Assembly (NCBI RefSeq): GCF_937616625.2
Contig: NC_065570.1
Location: 37,765,665 to 37,829,664, forward strand
Length of the DNA: 64,000 nucleotides
Direction of reading: 5' to 3'
From: Mercurialis annua
Taxonomy: Eukaryota > Streptophyta > Magnoliopsida > Malpighiales > Euphorbiaceae
Shown one piece after another: positions 32,761 through 46,668 of this stretch (positions are counted from its first letter, which is position 1; each line of letters begins with the position of its first letter). A program made the translations under genes and the position numbers. The notes beneath the pieces are model-generated. The model saw only the letters and a list, made by a program, of their open reading frames with translations, did not search any database and was not told the origin of the DNA.

Positions 32761-35700
32761 GTGTGGTTAGGTTATATTACGCAAAGTGTGCGTTAAAAGT
32801 GACGCTAGATTAGTATGTCGTGTCACAAGTCTTTTTAACGCGTCGTTCTGACCTAACAATGGTTAGGTTATATTACGTAAAGTGTGCATGAAAAGTGACG
32901 CTATATAAGTATGTCGCATCACAAGTCTTTTTAACATGTCGTTCCGATTACCTAAGCATGGTTAGGTTATATTACGCAAAGTGTGCGTTATAAGTGACGC
33001 TAGATTAGTGTGTCGGGTCTCAAGTCTCTTTAACGCATCGTTCCGATTACCTAAGCATGGTTAGGTTATATAACGCAAAGCGTGTTTTAAAAGTGTTGCT
33101 AGATTAGTATGTCGTGTCTCAAGTCTCTTTGACGCATCGTTCCCATTACCTAAGCATGGCTAGGTTATATTACGCAAAGGGTGCGTTATAAGTGACATTA
33201 GATTAGTATGTCACGCCACAAGTCTCTTTGACGCGTAATTCTGATTACCTAACAATGGTTAGGTTATTTTATGTAAAGTGTGCGTGAAAAGCGACGCTAT
33301 ATAAGTATGTCGCATCCCAAGTCTGTTTAACACGTTGTTCCGATTATCTAAGCACGGTTAGGTTATATTGCGCTAAGTGTGCGTTAAAAGTGACACTAGA
33401 TTAATAAGTCGCGTTGCAAGTCTCTTTAACGCGTCGTTCAGATTACCTAACAATGGTTTGGTTATATTACGCAGTGTGCGTGAAAAGTGAAGCTATATAA
33501 GTATGTTGTGTCACAAGTCTCTTTAACTCGTTGTTCCGATTACCTAAGCATGGTTAGGTTATATTAAGGAAATTGTGAGTGAGAAGTGACGCTATATAAG
33601 TAAGTCGCGTCACAACTCTCTTTAACGTGTCGTTCCGATTACTAAGCATGGTTATGTTACATTACGCAAAGTGTGTGTTAAAAGTGAGGCTAGATTAGTA
33701 TATCTTGTCACAAGTGTCTTTAACGCGTTTTCCGATTACCTATGTATGGTTAGGTTATATTATGTAAAGTGTGCGTGAAAAGGGACGCTATATAAGTATG
33801 TCGCTTCAGAAGTCTCTTTAAAGCGTCGTTCCAATTACCTATGCATGGTTAGTTTATATTACGCAAGTGTGCGTTAAAAGAGACGCTATATAAGTATGTT
33901 GCGTCTTAAGTCTCTTTAACGCGTCGTTCTGATTATCTAAGCATGGTTCGGTTATGTTGCGCAAAGTGTGCGTTAAAAGTAACGCTAGATTAGTATGTCA
34001 CGTCTAAAGTCTCTTTAACGCGTCGTTCTGATTACCTTAGCATGGCTATGTTATATTACGCTAAGTGTGCGTTAAATGTGATGCTAGATACAAGTCTCTT
34101 TAACGCGTCGTTCTGATTACCTAAGTATGGTTAGGTTATGTTACGCAAAGTGTGCGGTAGTTAAGTATGTAGCGTTACAAGTCTCTTTAACGCGACGTTC
34201 CTTTTAGCTATTAGCATGGTTAGGCTATATTACGCAAAGTGTGCGTTAAAAATGACGCTAGATTATTATGTCGCGTCACAAGTCTCTTTAACGCTCCGTT
34301 CTGATTACCTATGCATGGCTAGGTTATATTACGCAAAGTGTGCGTGAAAAGTGAATTGAGATTACTAAGTCCCGTCACAAGTCTATTCAACGAGTCGTTC
34401 CGATTACCTAGGCATGGATAGGTTATATAACGCAAAGTGTGAGTTAAAAGTTACGGTAGATTAATAGTATATCGCATCTCAATTCTCTTTAATGTGTCAT
34501 TCTGATTTCCTAAGCGTGGTTAGGTTATATTATGCAAAGTGTGAGTGAAAAGTGATGCTAGATTAGTAGTATGTCGCGTCTCAAGTCTCTTTAACCCGTC
34601 CTTCCGATTACCTATGCGTGGTTAGGTTATATGACCCAAAGTGTGTGTTTAAAGTGACGCTAGATTAGTATGTCGCGTTACAAGTCTTTTTAACGCGTAG
34701 TTCCGACCTAACAATGGTTAGGTTATACTACGTAAAGTGTGCGTGAAAAGTGACGCTATATAAGTATGTCGCATCACAAGTCTTTTTAACACGTCGTTCC
34801 GATTACCTAAGCATGGTTAGGTTATATTATGCAAAGTGTGCGTTATAGGTGACGCTAGATTAGTATATCGCTTCTCAAGTCTCTTTAACGCGTCGTTCCG
34901 ATTGCCTAAGCTTGTGTTTTAAAAGTGTCGCTGGATTAGTATGTCGTGTCTCAAGTCTCTTTGTCGCATCATTCCGATTACCTAAGCATGGTTAGGTTAT
35001 ATTACGCGAAGGGGGTGCATGAAAAGTGACGCTATATAAGTATATCGTGTCACAAGTCTCTTTAACGCGTCGTTCCAATTACCTATGCATGGTTAGGTTA
35101 TATTACGCAAAGTTTGGGTCTTAAGTCTCTTTAACGCGTCGTTGCGATTACCTAAGCATGGTTCAGTTATATTACGCAAAGTGTGCGTTAAAAGTGACGC
35201 TAGATTAGTATGTCGCGTCTTAAGTCTTTTTAACGTGTTGTTCCGATTACCTAAGCATGGTTAGGTTATATTACGCTAAGTGTGCGTTAAATGTGACGCT
35301 AGATACAAGTCTCTTTAACGCGTCGTTCCGATTACCTAAGCATGGTAAAGTTATATATTACGCAAACTGTGCGTGAAAAGTGATGCTAGATAAGTATGTC
35401 GCGTCACAAGTCTCTTTAACGCGTCGTTCTGATTACCAAAGCATGGTTAGGCTATATTACGCAAAGTGTGCGTTAAAAGTGACGCTCGATTATTATGTCG
35501 CATCACAAGTCTCTTTAACGCGCCGCTCGGATTAGCTATGCATGTTAGGTTATATTACGCAAAGTGTGCGTGAAAAGAGACTCTAGATTAGTGTGTCGCC
35601 TCTCAAGTCTAATCAACTAGTTGTTCCGATTACCTAGGCATGGTTAGGTTATATAACGCAAAGTGTGCATTAGAAGTGACGCTAGTTTAGTAGTATGTCG

Positions 35701-37550
35701 CGTCTGAAATCTCTTTAACGTGTCATTCAGATTACCTAAGTGTGGTTAGGCTATATTACGCAAAGTGTGCGTGAAAAGTGATGCTAGATTAGTAGTATGT
35801 CGCGTCTCAAGTCTCTTTAACGCGTCTTTCCGAATACCTAAGCGTTGTTAGGTTATATGATGCAAAGTGTGCAATGAAAGTGACACTAGATTAGCATGTT
35901 GCGTCACAAGTCTTTTTTAACGCATCGTTCTGACCTAACAATGGTTAGGTTATATTACATAAAGTGTTTGTGAAAAGTGACGCTAGATCACGTTATGTTA
36001 TATTATGCAAAGTGTGCGTTATAAGTGACGCTAGATTAGTATGTCGCGTCTCAATTCTCTTTAACGCGTCGTTCCGAGTTATATAACGCAAAATGTGTTT
36101 TAAAAGTGTCTCTTATGTCGCGTCTCAAGTCTCTATGTTGCATCGTTCCGATTACCTAAGCATGGTTAAGTTATTTTACGCGAAGGGTGCGTTAAAAGTG
36201 ACTAGATTAGTATATCGCGTCACAAGTCTCTTTACGAGTCGTTTTGATTACCTAACAATGGTTGGGTTATTTTACGTAAAGTCTGCGTGAAAAGTGACGA
36301 TATATAAGTATGTCGCATCACAAGTCTCTTTAACGCTTCGTTTTGATTATCTAAGCATGGTTAGGTTATATTACGCTAAGTGTGCGTTAAAAATGACGCT
36401 AGATTAATATGTCGCGATACAAGTCTCTTTAACGCGTCGTACTGATTACCTAACAATGGTTTGCTTATATTACACAAAGTGTGCGTGAAAAGTGACGCTA
36501 TATAAGTATGTCGTGTCACAAGTCTCTTTAACGCGTCGTACCGATTACCAAAGCATGGATAGGTTATATTACGCAATGTGTGCGTTAAAAGTGAGGCTAG
36601 ATTAGTATGTCGCGTCACAAGTCTCATTAACGCGTCGACCGATTACCTATGCATGGTTATGCAAAGTGAGCGTGAAAGGGGACGTTATATATGTATGTCA
36701 CATCACAAGTCTCTTTAACGCTTCGTTTCGATTATCTAAGCATGGTTAGGTTATATTACGCTAAGTGTGCGTTAAAAATGACGCTAGATTAATATGTCGC
36801 GATACAAGTCTCTTTAACGCGTCGTACTGATTACATAACAATGGTTTGCTTATATTACACAAAGTGTGCGTGAAAAGTGATGCTATATAAGTATGTCGTG
36901 TCACAAGTCTCTTTAACGCGTTGTTCCGATTACCTAAGCATGGCTAGGTTATATTACGCAAAGTGTGCGTGAAAAGTGACGCTATATAAGTATGTCGCGA
37001 CACAAGTCTCTTTAACGCGTCGTACTGATTACCAAAGCATGGTTAGGTTATATTACGCAAATGTGTGCGTTAAAAGTGAGGCTAGATTAGTATGTCGCGT
37101 CACAAGTCTCATTAACGCGTCGACCGAATACCTATGCATGGTTAGGTTATATTATGCGAAGTGAGCGTGAAAGGGGACGTTATATAAGTATGTCGCGTCA
37201 CAAGTCTCTTTAAGGCGTTGTTCCAATTACCTATGCATTGTTAGGTTATATTACGCAAAGTCTGCGTTAAAAGTGACGCTATATAAGTATGTCTCATCTT
37301 AAGTCTCTTTAACACGTCGTTCCGATTACCTAAGCATGGTTCGGTTATATTACGCAAAGTGTGCGTTAAAAGTGATGCTAGATTAGTATGTCGTGTCTCA
37401 AGTCTCTTTAACGGGTTGTTCTGATTACCTAAGCATGGTTAGGTTATATTACGCAAAGTGTGCGTTAAAAGTTACGCTAGATTATTATGTCGTGTCACAA
37501 GTCTCTTTAACGCGTCGTTCCGATTACCTATGCATGGTCAGATTATATAA
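32713..37550 (+). repeat. 99-bp satellite array, forward, block 4 (dimeric subfamily)
   Basis: Here two monomer types tend to alternate: GCGTTAAAAGT with TAGATTAGTATG, and GCGTGAAAAGT with TATATAAGTATG. Together they form ~198-bp dimers. A CTGACCTAACAATGGTTAGG variant recurs (32849, 34704, 35930). A segment near 36300-36700 is repeated with a 385-bp shift. Composite 147-bp units are rare here. Confidence 0.94.
37542..37550. repeat. Target-site duplication ATTATATAA, left copy (right copy 37896-37904)
   Basis: The nine bases ATTATATAA flank the MITE exactly on both sides. With the element and one copy removed, a normal satellite monomer (GATTATATAACGCAAAG) is restored. Confidence 0.94.
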
Positions 37551-37895
37551 GGGTAATTACTAAAAAAATCACGAACTTTACACGAAGTTTCATTTTAATC
37601 ATGACCTTTGAAAGTTTCCATTTAAAAGCACGAATTTTCATATTGTTTCAAATTCATCATTTCAGTGTATTTTTATTAACTAAATTCTTCACTAAACCAT
37701 TAAGGAAAGACCCAAGTTATTATTAATCAACATATCTAGGATTAGGAATTTTTAGTCAGATAAAATACACCGAATTTTACATTGGTGATAGATTTGAAAT
37801 AAAATGAAAGTTCGTGCCTTTAAATGACAACTTTTAAAGGTCATGATTAAAACGAAACTTCATTTAAAGTTCGTGATTTTTTTAAGAATTAACCC
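37551..37895. mobile_element. Foldback MITE, Mutator-like (345 bp)
   Basis: Starts GGGTAATTACTAAAAAAATC and ends with the imperfect complement ATTTTTTTAAGAATTAACCC. The inverted similarity runs ~95 bp at high identity (CACGAACTTT, TTTTAATCATGACCTTT and AGGCACGAA-type segments on both arms). It continues weakly (CAGTGTATTTTTATTAACTA versus CGGTGTATTTTATCTGACTA) to near the centre, so almost the whole element folds on itself. The 9-bp target duplication is typical of Mutator-like elements. It codes for nothing and would depend on a transposase elsewhere. Confidence 0.9.
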
Positions 37896-40800
37896 ATTAT
37901 ATAACGCAAAGTGTGCGTTAAAAGTGACGCTATATTAGTAGTATGTCGCGTCACAAGTCTCTTTAACACGTTGTTTTGATTACCTAAGCATGGTTAGGTT
38001 ATATTACGCAAAGTGTGCGTGAAAAGTGATGCTAGATTAGTATGTCACTTATCAAGTCTCTTTAACACATCGTTCCGGTTACCTAAGCATGGTTAGGATA
38101 TATTACGCAAAGTGTGCGTTAAACAGTGACGCTAGATTAGTATGTCGTGTCACAAGTCTCTTTATTGCGTCGTTCTTATTACCTAACAATGGTTATGTTA
38201 TATTAAGTAAAGTGTGCGTGAAAAGTGACGCTATATAAGTATGTCGCGTCACAAGTCTCTTTAACACGTCGTTCCGATTACCTAAGCATGGTTAGGTTAT
38301 ATCACGCAAAGTGCGCGTTAAAGTGACACTAGATTAGTATTTTGCGTCTCAAGTCTCTTTCACGCGTCGTTTCGATTACCATGCTTATCTCGCGTCACAA
38401 GTCACTCTAACCCGTCGTTCCGATTACCTAAGCATGGTTAGGTTATAGTACGCAAAGTGTGCGTGAAAGGATCAATAGATTAGTATGTAGCGTCTCAAAT
38501 CTCTTTAACGCATCGTTCCGATTACCTAAGCATGGCTAGGTTATATTACGCGAAGTGTGCGTGAAAAGCGACGCGAAGTGACGCTATATAAGTATGTCGC
38601 GTCGCGAGACTCTTTAACGCGTTGTTTGCAAAGTGTGCGTTAAAAGTGAGGCTAGATTAGTATGTCGCGTCACAAGTCTCTTTAACACGTCGGTCTGATT
38701 ACCATGCATGGTTAGGTTATATTATGCAAGTGTGCGTGAAAAGGGACGCTATATAGTTATGTCGTGTCACAAGTCTCTTTAACGCGTCGTTCCAATTACC
38801 TATGCATAGTTAGGTTATATTACTCAAAGTGTGCGTTACAAGTGACGCTATATATGTCGCGTCTCAAATGTCTTTAACGCGTCGTTCCAATTACCTAAGC
38901 ATGGTTAGGTTATATTACGTGAGGTGTGCTTGAAAAGTGATGCTAGATTAGTATGTCGCGTCTCAAGTCTCTTTAACACGTCGTTCTGATTACCTATGTA
39001 TGGTCAGGTTATATTACGCTATGTGTGCGTTAAAGAGTGATGATAGATTAGTATGTCTCGTCACAAGACTCTTTAACGCGCCGTTCAGATTACCTAACAA
39101 TGGTTATGTTATATTATGTAAGTTTTGCGTGAAAATTGATGCAATTTAAGTATGATTATCTCGCGTCACAAGTCTATTTAACGCGTCGTTCCGATTACCT
39201 AAGCATGGCAATATTACGCAAAGTGTCCTTGAAAAGTGACGTTAGATCAGTACGTCGCGTCTCAAGTCTCTTTAACGCGTCGTTCCGATTTCCTAAGCAT
39301 GGTCAGGTTATATTTCGCAAAGTGTGCGTGAAAAGTGAAACTAGATTAGTATGGGCGTCTCAAGTATCTCTAACGCATCGTTCCGATTTCCTAAGCATGG
39401 TTAGGTTATATTACGCAAAGTGTGCGTACAAAGTGACGCTAGATTAATATGTCGTGTCTAAAGTCTTTTTAACTCGTCGTTCCGTTTACCTAAGTATGGT
39501 TAGGTTATATTACGCAAAGTGTACATGAAAAATGACAATAGATTAGTATGTCACGTCTTAAGTCCATTTAGCGCGTCGTTCCAATTAGTTAAGCTTGGTT
39601 AGGTAATATTACGCAAAGTGTGCGTGAAAAATAACAATAGATTAGTATGTCGCATCTTAGGTAAATCTAACTCGTCGTTCCGATTACCTAAGCATGGTTA
39701 GGCTATATTATGCAATGTGTACGTGAAAAGTGACGCTAGATTAGTATATCACATCTCAAGTCTCTTTAACGCGTCGTTTTGATTACCATGCTTATGTCGC
39801 GTCACAAGTCTCTCTAACGGGTCGTTCCGATTACCTAAGAATAATTAGGTTATATTACGCAAAGTGTGCGTGAAAAGTAATAATAGATTAGTATGTCGCG
39901 TCTCAAGTCTCTTTAACGCGTCGTTACGATTATCCAAGAATGGTTAGGTTATATTACGCAAAGTGTGCGAGAAAAGTAACGCTAGATTAGTATGTTGCGT
40001 CTCAAGTCTCTTTAACGTGTCGTTCCGATTACCTAAGCATGGTTAGGTTACATTACGCAAGGTGTGCGTGAAAGGTGACGCTAGATTAGAAAGTCCCGTC
40101 TCAAGGCTCTTTAATGCGTCGTTCCGATTTCCTATGCATGGTCAGATTATATTATACAAAGTGTGAGTGAAAAGTGAACCTAGATTAGTATGGGCGTCTC
40201 AAGTCTCTCTAACACGTCGTTCCGATTTCTAAGCATGGTTACGTTATATTACGCGAAGTGACGCTAGAGCAGTATGTCGCGTCTCAAAAGTCTCTAACGC
40301 GTCGTTTCGATTTCCTAAGCATGGTTAGGTTATATTACGCAAAGTGTGCGTAAAGAGTGACGCTAGATTAATATGGCGCGTCTAAAGTCTTTTTAACGCA
40401 TCGTTTCGATTACCATGCTTATGTCGCGTCAGAAGTCTCTCTAACGCGTCGTTCCAATTACCTAAGCATGGTTAGGTTATATTATGCAAAGTGTGCGTGT
40501 AAAATAACAATAGATTAGTATGTCGCGTCTCACGTCTATTTAACGCGTCGTTCCAATTAATTAGGCATTGTTAGGTAATATTACGCAAATTGTGCGTGAA
40601 AAATGACAATTGATTAGTATGTCGCGTCTTAGGTAAATCTAACTCCTCGTTCCAATTACTTAAGCATGGTTAGTTTATACTATGCAATGTGTACGTGAAA
40701 ATTGATGCTAGATTAGTATATTGCGTCTCAAGTCTCTTTAACACGTCGTTTTGATTACCATGCTTATGTCGCGTCACAAGTCTCTCTGACGGGTCGTTCC

Positions 40801-43800
40801 TATTATCTAAGAATGGATAGGTTATATTACGCAAAGTGTGTGTGAAAAGTAAAAATAGATTAGTATGTTGCGTCTCAAGTCTATTTAATGCTTCGTTCCG
40901 ATTTCCCAAGAATGATTCGTTTATATTGCACAAAGTGTGCGAGAAAAGTAATGCTAGATTAGTATGTCGTGTCTCAAGTCTCTTTAACGCGTCGTTTCGA
41001 TTACCATGGTTATGTCGCGTCACAAGTCTCTCTAACGCGTCGTTCTGATTATCTAAGCATGGTTAGGTTATAGTACGCAAAGTGTGCGTAAAAAGTAACA
41101 ATAGATTAGCATGTCGCATCTCAAGTCACTTTAACCTGTCGTTCCGATTACCTAAACATGGTTAGGTTATATTACGCAAAGTGTGCGTGAAAAGTGTCAA
41201 TATATTAGTATGTCGCATCTCAAGTCTATTTAACGCGTCGTTCCGATTACCTAAGCATGGTTAGGTTGTATTACGCAAATTGTGCGTGAAAAGTGACGCT
41301 AGATTAGTATGTCGCGTCTCAAATCTCCTTAAAGCGTCGTTCCGATTACCTAAGCATGGTTAGGTTATTTACGCAAAGCGTGTGTCAAAATTGATGCTAG
41401 ATTATTATGCCGTGTCTCAAGTATGTTTAACGCGTCGATCAGATTACCTAAGCATGGCTAGGTTATATTACGCAAAGTGTGCGTGAAAAGTGACGCTAGA
41501 TTAGTATGTCGCGTCTCAAGTCTCTTTAACGCGTCGTTCCGATTACCTAAGCATTGTTAAGTGATATTACGCAAAGTGTGCATAAAAAGTGACGCTAGAT
41601 TAGTATGGCGCATCTCAAGTCTCTTTAACGCGTCGTTTCGATTACCATGCTTATGTCGCGTCACAAGTCTCTTTAATGCGTTGTTCCGATTACCTAAGCA
41701 TGGTTAGATTCTATTACGCAAAGTGTGCATAAAAAATGACAATAGATTAGTATGTCGCATCTCAAGTCTATTTACGCGTCGTTCTGATTACTTAAGCATG
41801 GTTTGGTATTATGCAAAGTGTGCTGGAAAAAAGACAATAGATTAGTATGTCCAGTATTAAGTCTATCTAACGCGTCGTTCTGATTACCTAAGCATGGTTA
41901 GGTTATTTTTACGTAAGGTGTGCGTGAAAAGTGACGCGAGATTAGTATGTCGTGTCTCAAGTCTCTTTAACGCATCATTTTGATTACCTTTCTTAGGTCG
42001 CGTCACACGTCTCTCTAACTCACGTTCCGATTACCTAAGCAGGGTTAGGTTATATTAAGCAAATTGTGCGTGAAAAGTGACGCTGGAATAGTATGTCCAA
42101 TCTCAAGTCTCTTTAACGCGTCGTTTCGATTATTTAAGCATGGTTAGTTTATATTACGCAAAGTGTGTGTAAAAAGTGATGCTAGATTAGTATGATTCGT
42201 CTTAAGTCTCTTTAAAGCGTCGTTTTGATTACCATGCTTATCTCGCGTCACAAGTCTCTTAAACGCGTTGTTCCGATTACATATGCATGGTTAGGTTATA
42301 TTACGCAAAGTTTGCGTGAAAAGTGACGTTAAATCATTATGTCGCGTCTAAAGTCTCTCTAACGCGTCGTTTCAATTTCCTAAGCATGGTTAGGTTATAT
42401 TACATAAAGTGTGCGCGAAAAGTGGCACTAGAGTAGTACGTCGCGTCTCAAAAGTCTCTAACGCGTCGTTCCAATTTCCTAAGCATGGTTAGGTTATATT
42501 ACGCAAAGTGTGCATAAAGAGTGACGCTAGATTAATATTGCGCGTCTAATGTCTTTTTAACGCGTCGTTTCGATTACCATGCTTATGTCACGTCAGAAGT
42601 CTCTCTAATGCGTCGTTCCGATTACCTAAGCATGGTTAGGTTTTATTATGCAAAGTGTGCGTGAAAAATGATAATATATTAGTATGTCGCGACTCAAGTC
42701 CATTTAACGAGTCGTTCCAATTACTTTAGCATGGTTCGGTTATATTACGCAGTGTGCGTGAAAAATGACAATAGATTAGTATGTCGCGTCTTAAGTCTAT
42801 CTAACTCGTCGTTCCGATTACCTTAGTATGGTTAGGTTATATTATGCAATATGTACGTGAAAAATGATGTTAGATTAGTGTGTCGCATCTCAAGTCTCTT
42901 TAACGTGTTGTTTTGATTACCATGCTTATATCCTGTCACAAGTCTCTCTAATGGGTCGTTCCGATTACCTAAGAATGGTTAGGCTATATTACAAAGAGTG
43001 TGGGTGAAAATTAACAATTGATTAGCATGTCGCGTCTCAAGTCTCTTTAACGCGTCGTTCCGATTACCCAAGAATGGTTAGGTTATATTACGCAAAGTCT
43101 GCGAGAAAAGTAATGCTACATTATATGTCGCGTCTCAAGTCTCTTTAACGCGTTGTTCCAATTACCTAAGCATGGTTAGGTTATATTACGCAAGGTGTGC
43201 ATGAAAGGTGACGCTTGATTAGAATGTCCAGTCTCAAGACTCTTTAATGTGTCGTTCCAATAACCTAAGCATGGTTGTTATATTATGCAAAGTTTACGTT
43301 AAAAGTGACGCTAGATTAGTATGTCGTATCTCAAGTGTCTTTAACACGTCGTTTCGATTACCATGCTTATGTCGCGTCACAAGTCTCTCTAATGCGTCGT
43401 TCCGATTACCTTAAGCATGGTTAGTTAATAGTACACAAAGTGTGCGTGAAAAGTAACAATAGACTAGTATGTCGCATCTCAAGTCTATTTAACGCGTCGT
43501 TCCGATTACCTAAGTATGGTTAGGTTATATTACGCAAAGTGTGCGTGAAAAGTGACGCTAGATTAGTATGTCGCGTCTCAAATCTCATTGACGCGTCGTT
43601 CCGATAACCTAAGCATGGTTAGGTTATTTACGCAAAGCGTGCGTGAAAATTGACGATAGAATAGTATGTCGCGTCTCAAGTCTGTTTAACGCATCATTCC
43701 GATTACCTAAGCATGGTTAGGTTATATTAAACAAAGTGTGCGTGAAAAGTGTCGCTAGATTAGTAACAAGTCTCTCTAACGCGTTGTTCCGATTACCTAA

Positions 43801-45185
43801 GCATGGTTAGGTTATATTACACGTTTGGTGTGCTTAACAAATGACAATAGATTAGTATGTCGTGTCTCAAGTCTATTTAACACGTCGTTACGATTACCTA
43901 AGCATGGTCAGGTTATATTACGCAAAGTTAGCGTGAAAAATGACAATAGATTAGTATGTCACATCTTAAGTCTATCTAACGCGTCGTTCTGATTACCGAC
44001 GCGTGGTTAGGTTATATTATGCAAGGTGTGCGTGAAAATTGACGCAAGATTAATATGTCGCGTCTCAAGGCTCTTTAATGCGTCTTTCTGATTACCTAAG
44101 CATGGTTAGGTTATATTACGCAAAGTTTGCGTAAAAAGTGAAGCTAGATTAATATGTCGTATCTCAAGTCTCTTTAACGCATCATTTCGATTACCATGCT
44201 TAGGTCGCGTCACTCGTCTCTCTAAGGCGTCGTTCTGATTACCTAAGCATGGTTAGGTTAAATTACACAAACTGTGCGTGATAAGTGACGCTAGATTAGT
44301 ATGTCAAGTCTCCATTCTCTTTAACGCGTTGTTCCGATTACTTAAGCATTGTTAGGTTATAATACGCAAAGTGTGCGTGAAAAGTGACGTTAAATCAGTA
44401 TGTCACGTCTCAAGTCTCTTTAACGCGTCGTGTCAATTTCCTAAGCATGGTTATGTTATATTATGCAAAGTGTGCGTGAAAAGTGACGCTAGATTAGTAT
44501 GTCGCGTCGCAAGTCTCTTTAACACGTCGTTCCGATTACCTAAGCATGGTTAGGTTATATTACGCAATGTCTGCGTAAAAAGTGACGCTAGATTACTATG
44601 GCGCGTCTCATGTCTCTTTAACGCGTCGTTTCGATTACCATGCTTATGTCGCGTCACAAGTCTGTTTAACGCGTTGTTCTAATTACCTAAGCATGGTTAG
44701 GTTATATTATGCAAAGTGTGCGTAAAAAATTACAATTGATTAGTATATCGCGTCTTAAGTCTATTTACGCGTCGTTCCGATTACTTAAGCATGGTTAGGT
44801 AGTACGCAAAGTGTGCGTGAAAAATGACAATAGATTAGTATGTCGCGTCTTACATCTATCTAACGCGTCGTTCTGATTACCTAAGCATGGTTAGGTTATA
44901 TTATGTAAAGTTTCATAAAAGGTTACTCTAGATTAGTATGTCGTGTCCCAAGTCTCTTTATCGCATCATTTCGATTACCATGCTTAGGTCGCGTCACATT
45001 TCTCTCTAACGCGTCGTTCCGATTACCTAAACAGGGTTAGGTTATATTACGCGAAGTGTGTGTGAAAAGTGACGCTAGATTAGTATGTCCAGTGTCAAAT
45101 CTCTTTAACGCGTTGTTTCGATTATCTAAGCATGGTCAGGTTATATTACACAGAGTGTGCGTAAAAAGTGACGCTAGATTAGTAT

Positions 45186-46668
45186 GATTCGTCTAAAGTC
45201 TCTTTAAAGCGTCGTTTCGATTACCATGCTTATCTCGCGTCACAAGTCTCTTTAACGCGTCGTTCCGATTACCCATGCATGGTTAGGTTATACTATGCAA
45301 GTTTGCGTGAAAAGTGACGTTAAATCAGTATGTCGCGTCTAAAGTCTCTCTAACGCGTCGTTTCAATTTCCTAAGCATGGTTAGGTTATATTACGTAAAG
45401 TGTGCTTGAAAAGTGACACTAGAGTGGTATGTCGTGTCTCAAGTCTCTCTAACGCGTCGTTCCGATTTCCTAAGCATGGTTAGGTTATATTACGCTAAGT
45501 GTGCGTAAAGAGTGATGCTAGATTAATATGGCATGTCCAAAGTCTTTTTAACGTGTCGTTCCGATTACCTATGCATGGTTAGGTTATATTACGCAAAGTG
45601 TGCGTGAAAAATGACAATAGATTATTAGTATGTCACGACTCAAGTCCATTTAACGAGTTGTTCCAATTACCAAAGCATGGTTGGGTTATATTATGCAAAG
45701 TGTGCGTGAAAAATGACAATAGATTAATATGTCGCGTCTTAAGTCTATCTAATTCGTCGTTCTGATTACATTAACATGGTTTGATTATATTAAGCAATGT
45801 GTTCGTGAAAAGTGATGCTAGATTAGTATGTCGCGTCTCAAGTCTTTTTAACGCGTCGTTTTGATTACCATGATTATGTCGCGTCACATTTCTCTCTAAC
45901 GTGTCGTTCCGATTACCTAAACAGGGTTAGGTTATACTACGCGAAGTGTGCGTAAAAAGTGACGCTAGATTAGTATGATTCGTCTCAAGTCTGTTTAAAG
46001 CGTCGTTTCGATTACCAAGCTTATCTCGCGTCACAAGTCTCTTTAACGCGTTGTTCCGATTACCCATGCATGGTTAGGTTATATTATGCAAAGTTTGCGT
46101 GAAAAGTGACGTTAAATCAGTATGTCGCGTCTAAAGTCTCTCTAACGCGTCGTTTCAATTTCCTAAGCATGGTTAGGTTATATTACGTAAAGTGTGCTTG
46201 AAAAGTGACACTAGAGTAGTATGTCGTGTCTCAAGTCTCTCTAACGCGTCGTTCCGATTTCCTAAGCATGGTTAGGTTATATTACGCAAAGTGTGCGTAA
46301 AGAGTGATGCTAGATTAATATGGCGTGTCTAAAGTCTTTTTAACGCGTCGTTCCGATTACCTAAGCATGGTTAGGTTATATTACGCAAAGTGTGCGTGAA
46401 AAATGACAATAGATAATTAGTATGTCGCGACTCAAGTCCATTTAACGAGTTGTTCCAATTACCTAAGCATGGTTAGGTTATATTACGCAAAGTGTGCGTG
46501 AAAAATGACAATAGATTAGTATGTTGCGTCTTAAGTCTATCTAATTCGTCGTTCTGATTATTTTAACATGGTTTGATTATATTAAGCAATATGTTCGTGA
46601 AAAGTGATGCTAGATTAGTATGTCGCTTCTCAAGTCTTTTTAACGCGTCGTTTTGATTACCATGATTA
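45186..46668 (+). repeat. Tandem duplication, 792-bp shift (8 monomers)
   Basis: GATTCGTCTAAAG at 45186 recurs at 45977, GATTAATATG at 45521 recurs at 46313, and TTCCAATTAC at 45661 recurs at 46453. The constant shift of 791-792 bp equals 8 x 99. The copies differ at several percent of sites. Left of the unit a further part (ACAGGGTTAGG, ~45030 and ~45920) matches with one monomer missing in the second copy. Confidence 0.88.

Noticed and set aside
39136..39447. 103-residue open frame in satellite, with similar frames at 40670-41023, 55219-55458 and 55836-56102
   Set aside because: All are translated tandem monomers, possible because 99 bp is a multiple of three; the residues repeat with the monomer and there is no start context or conserved domain.
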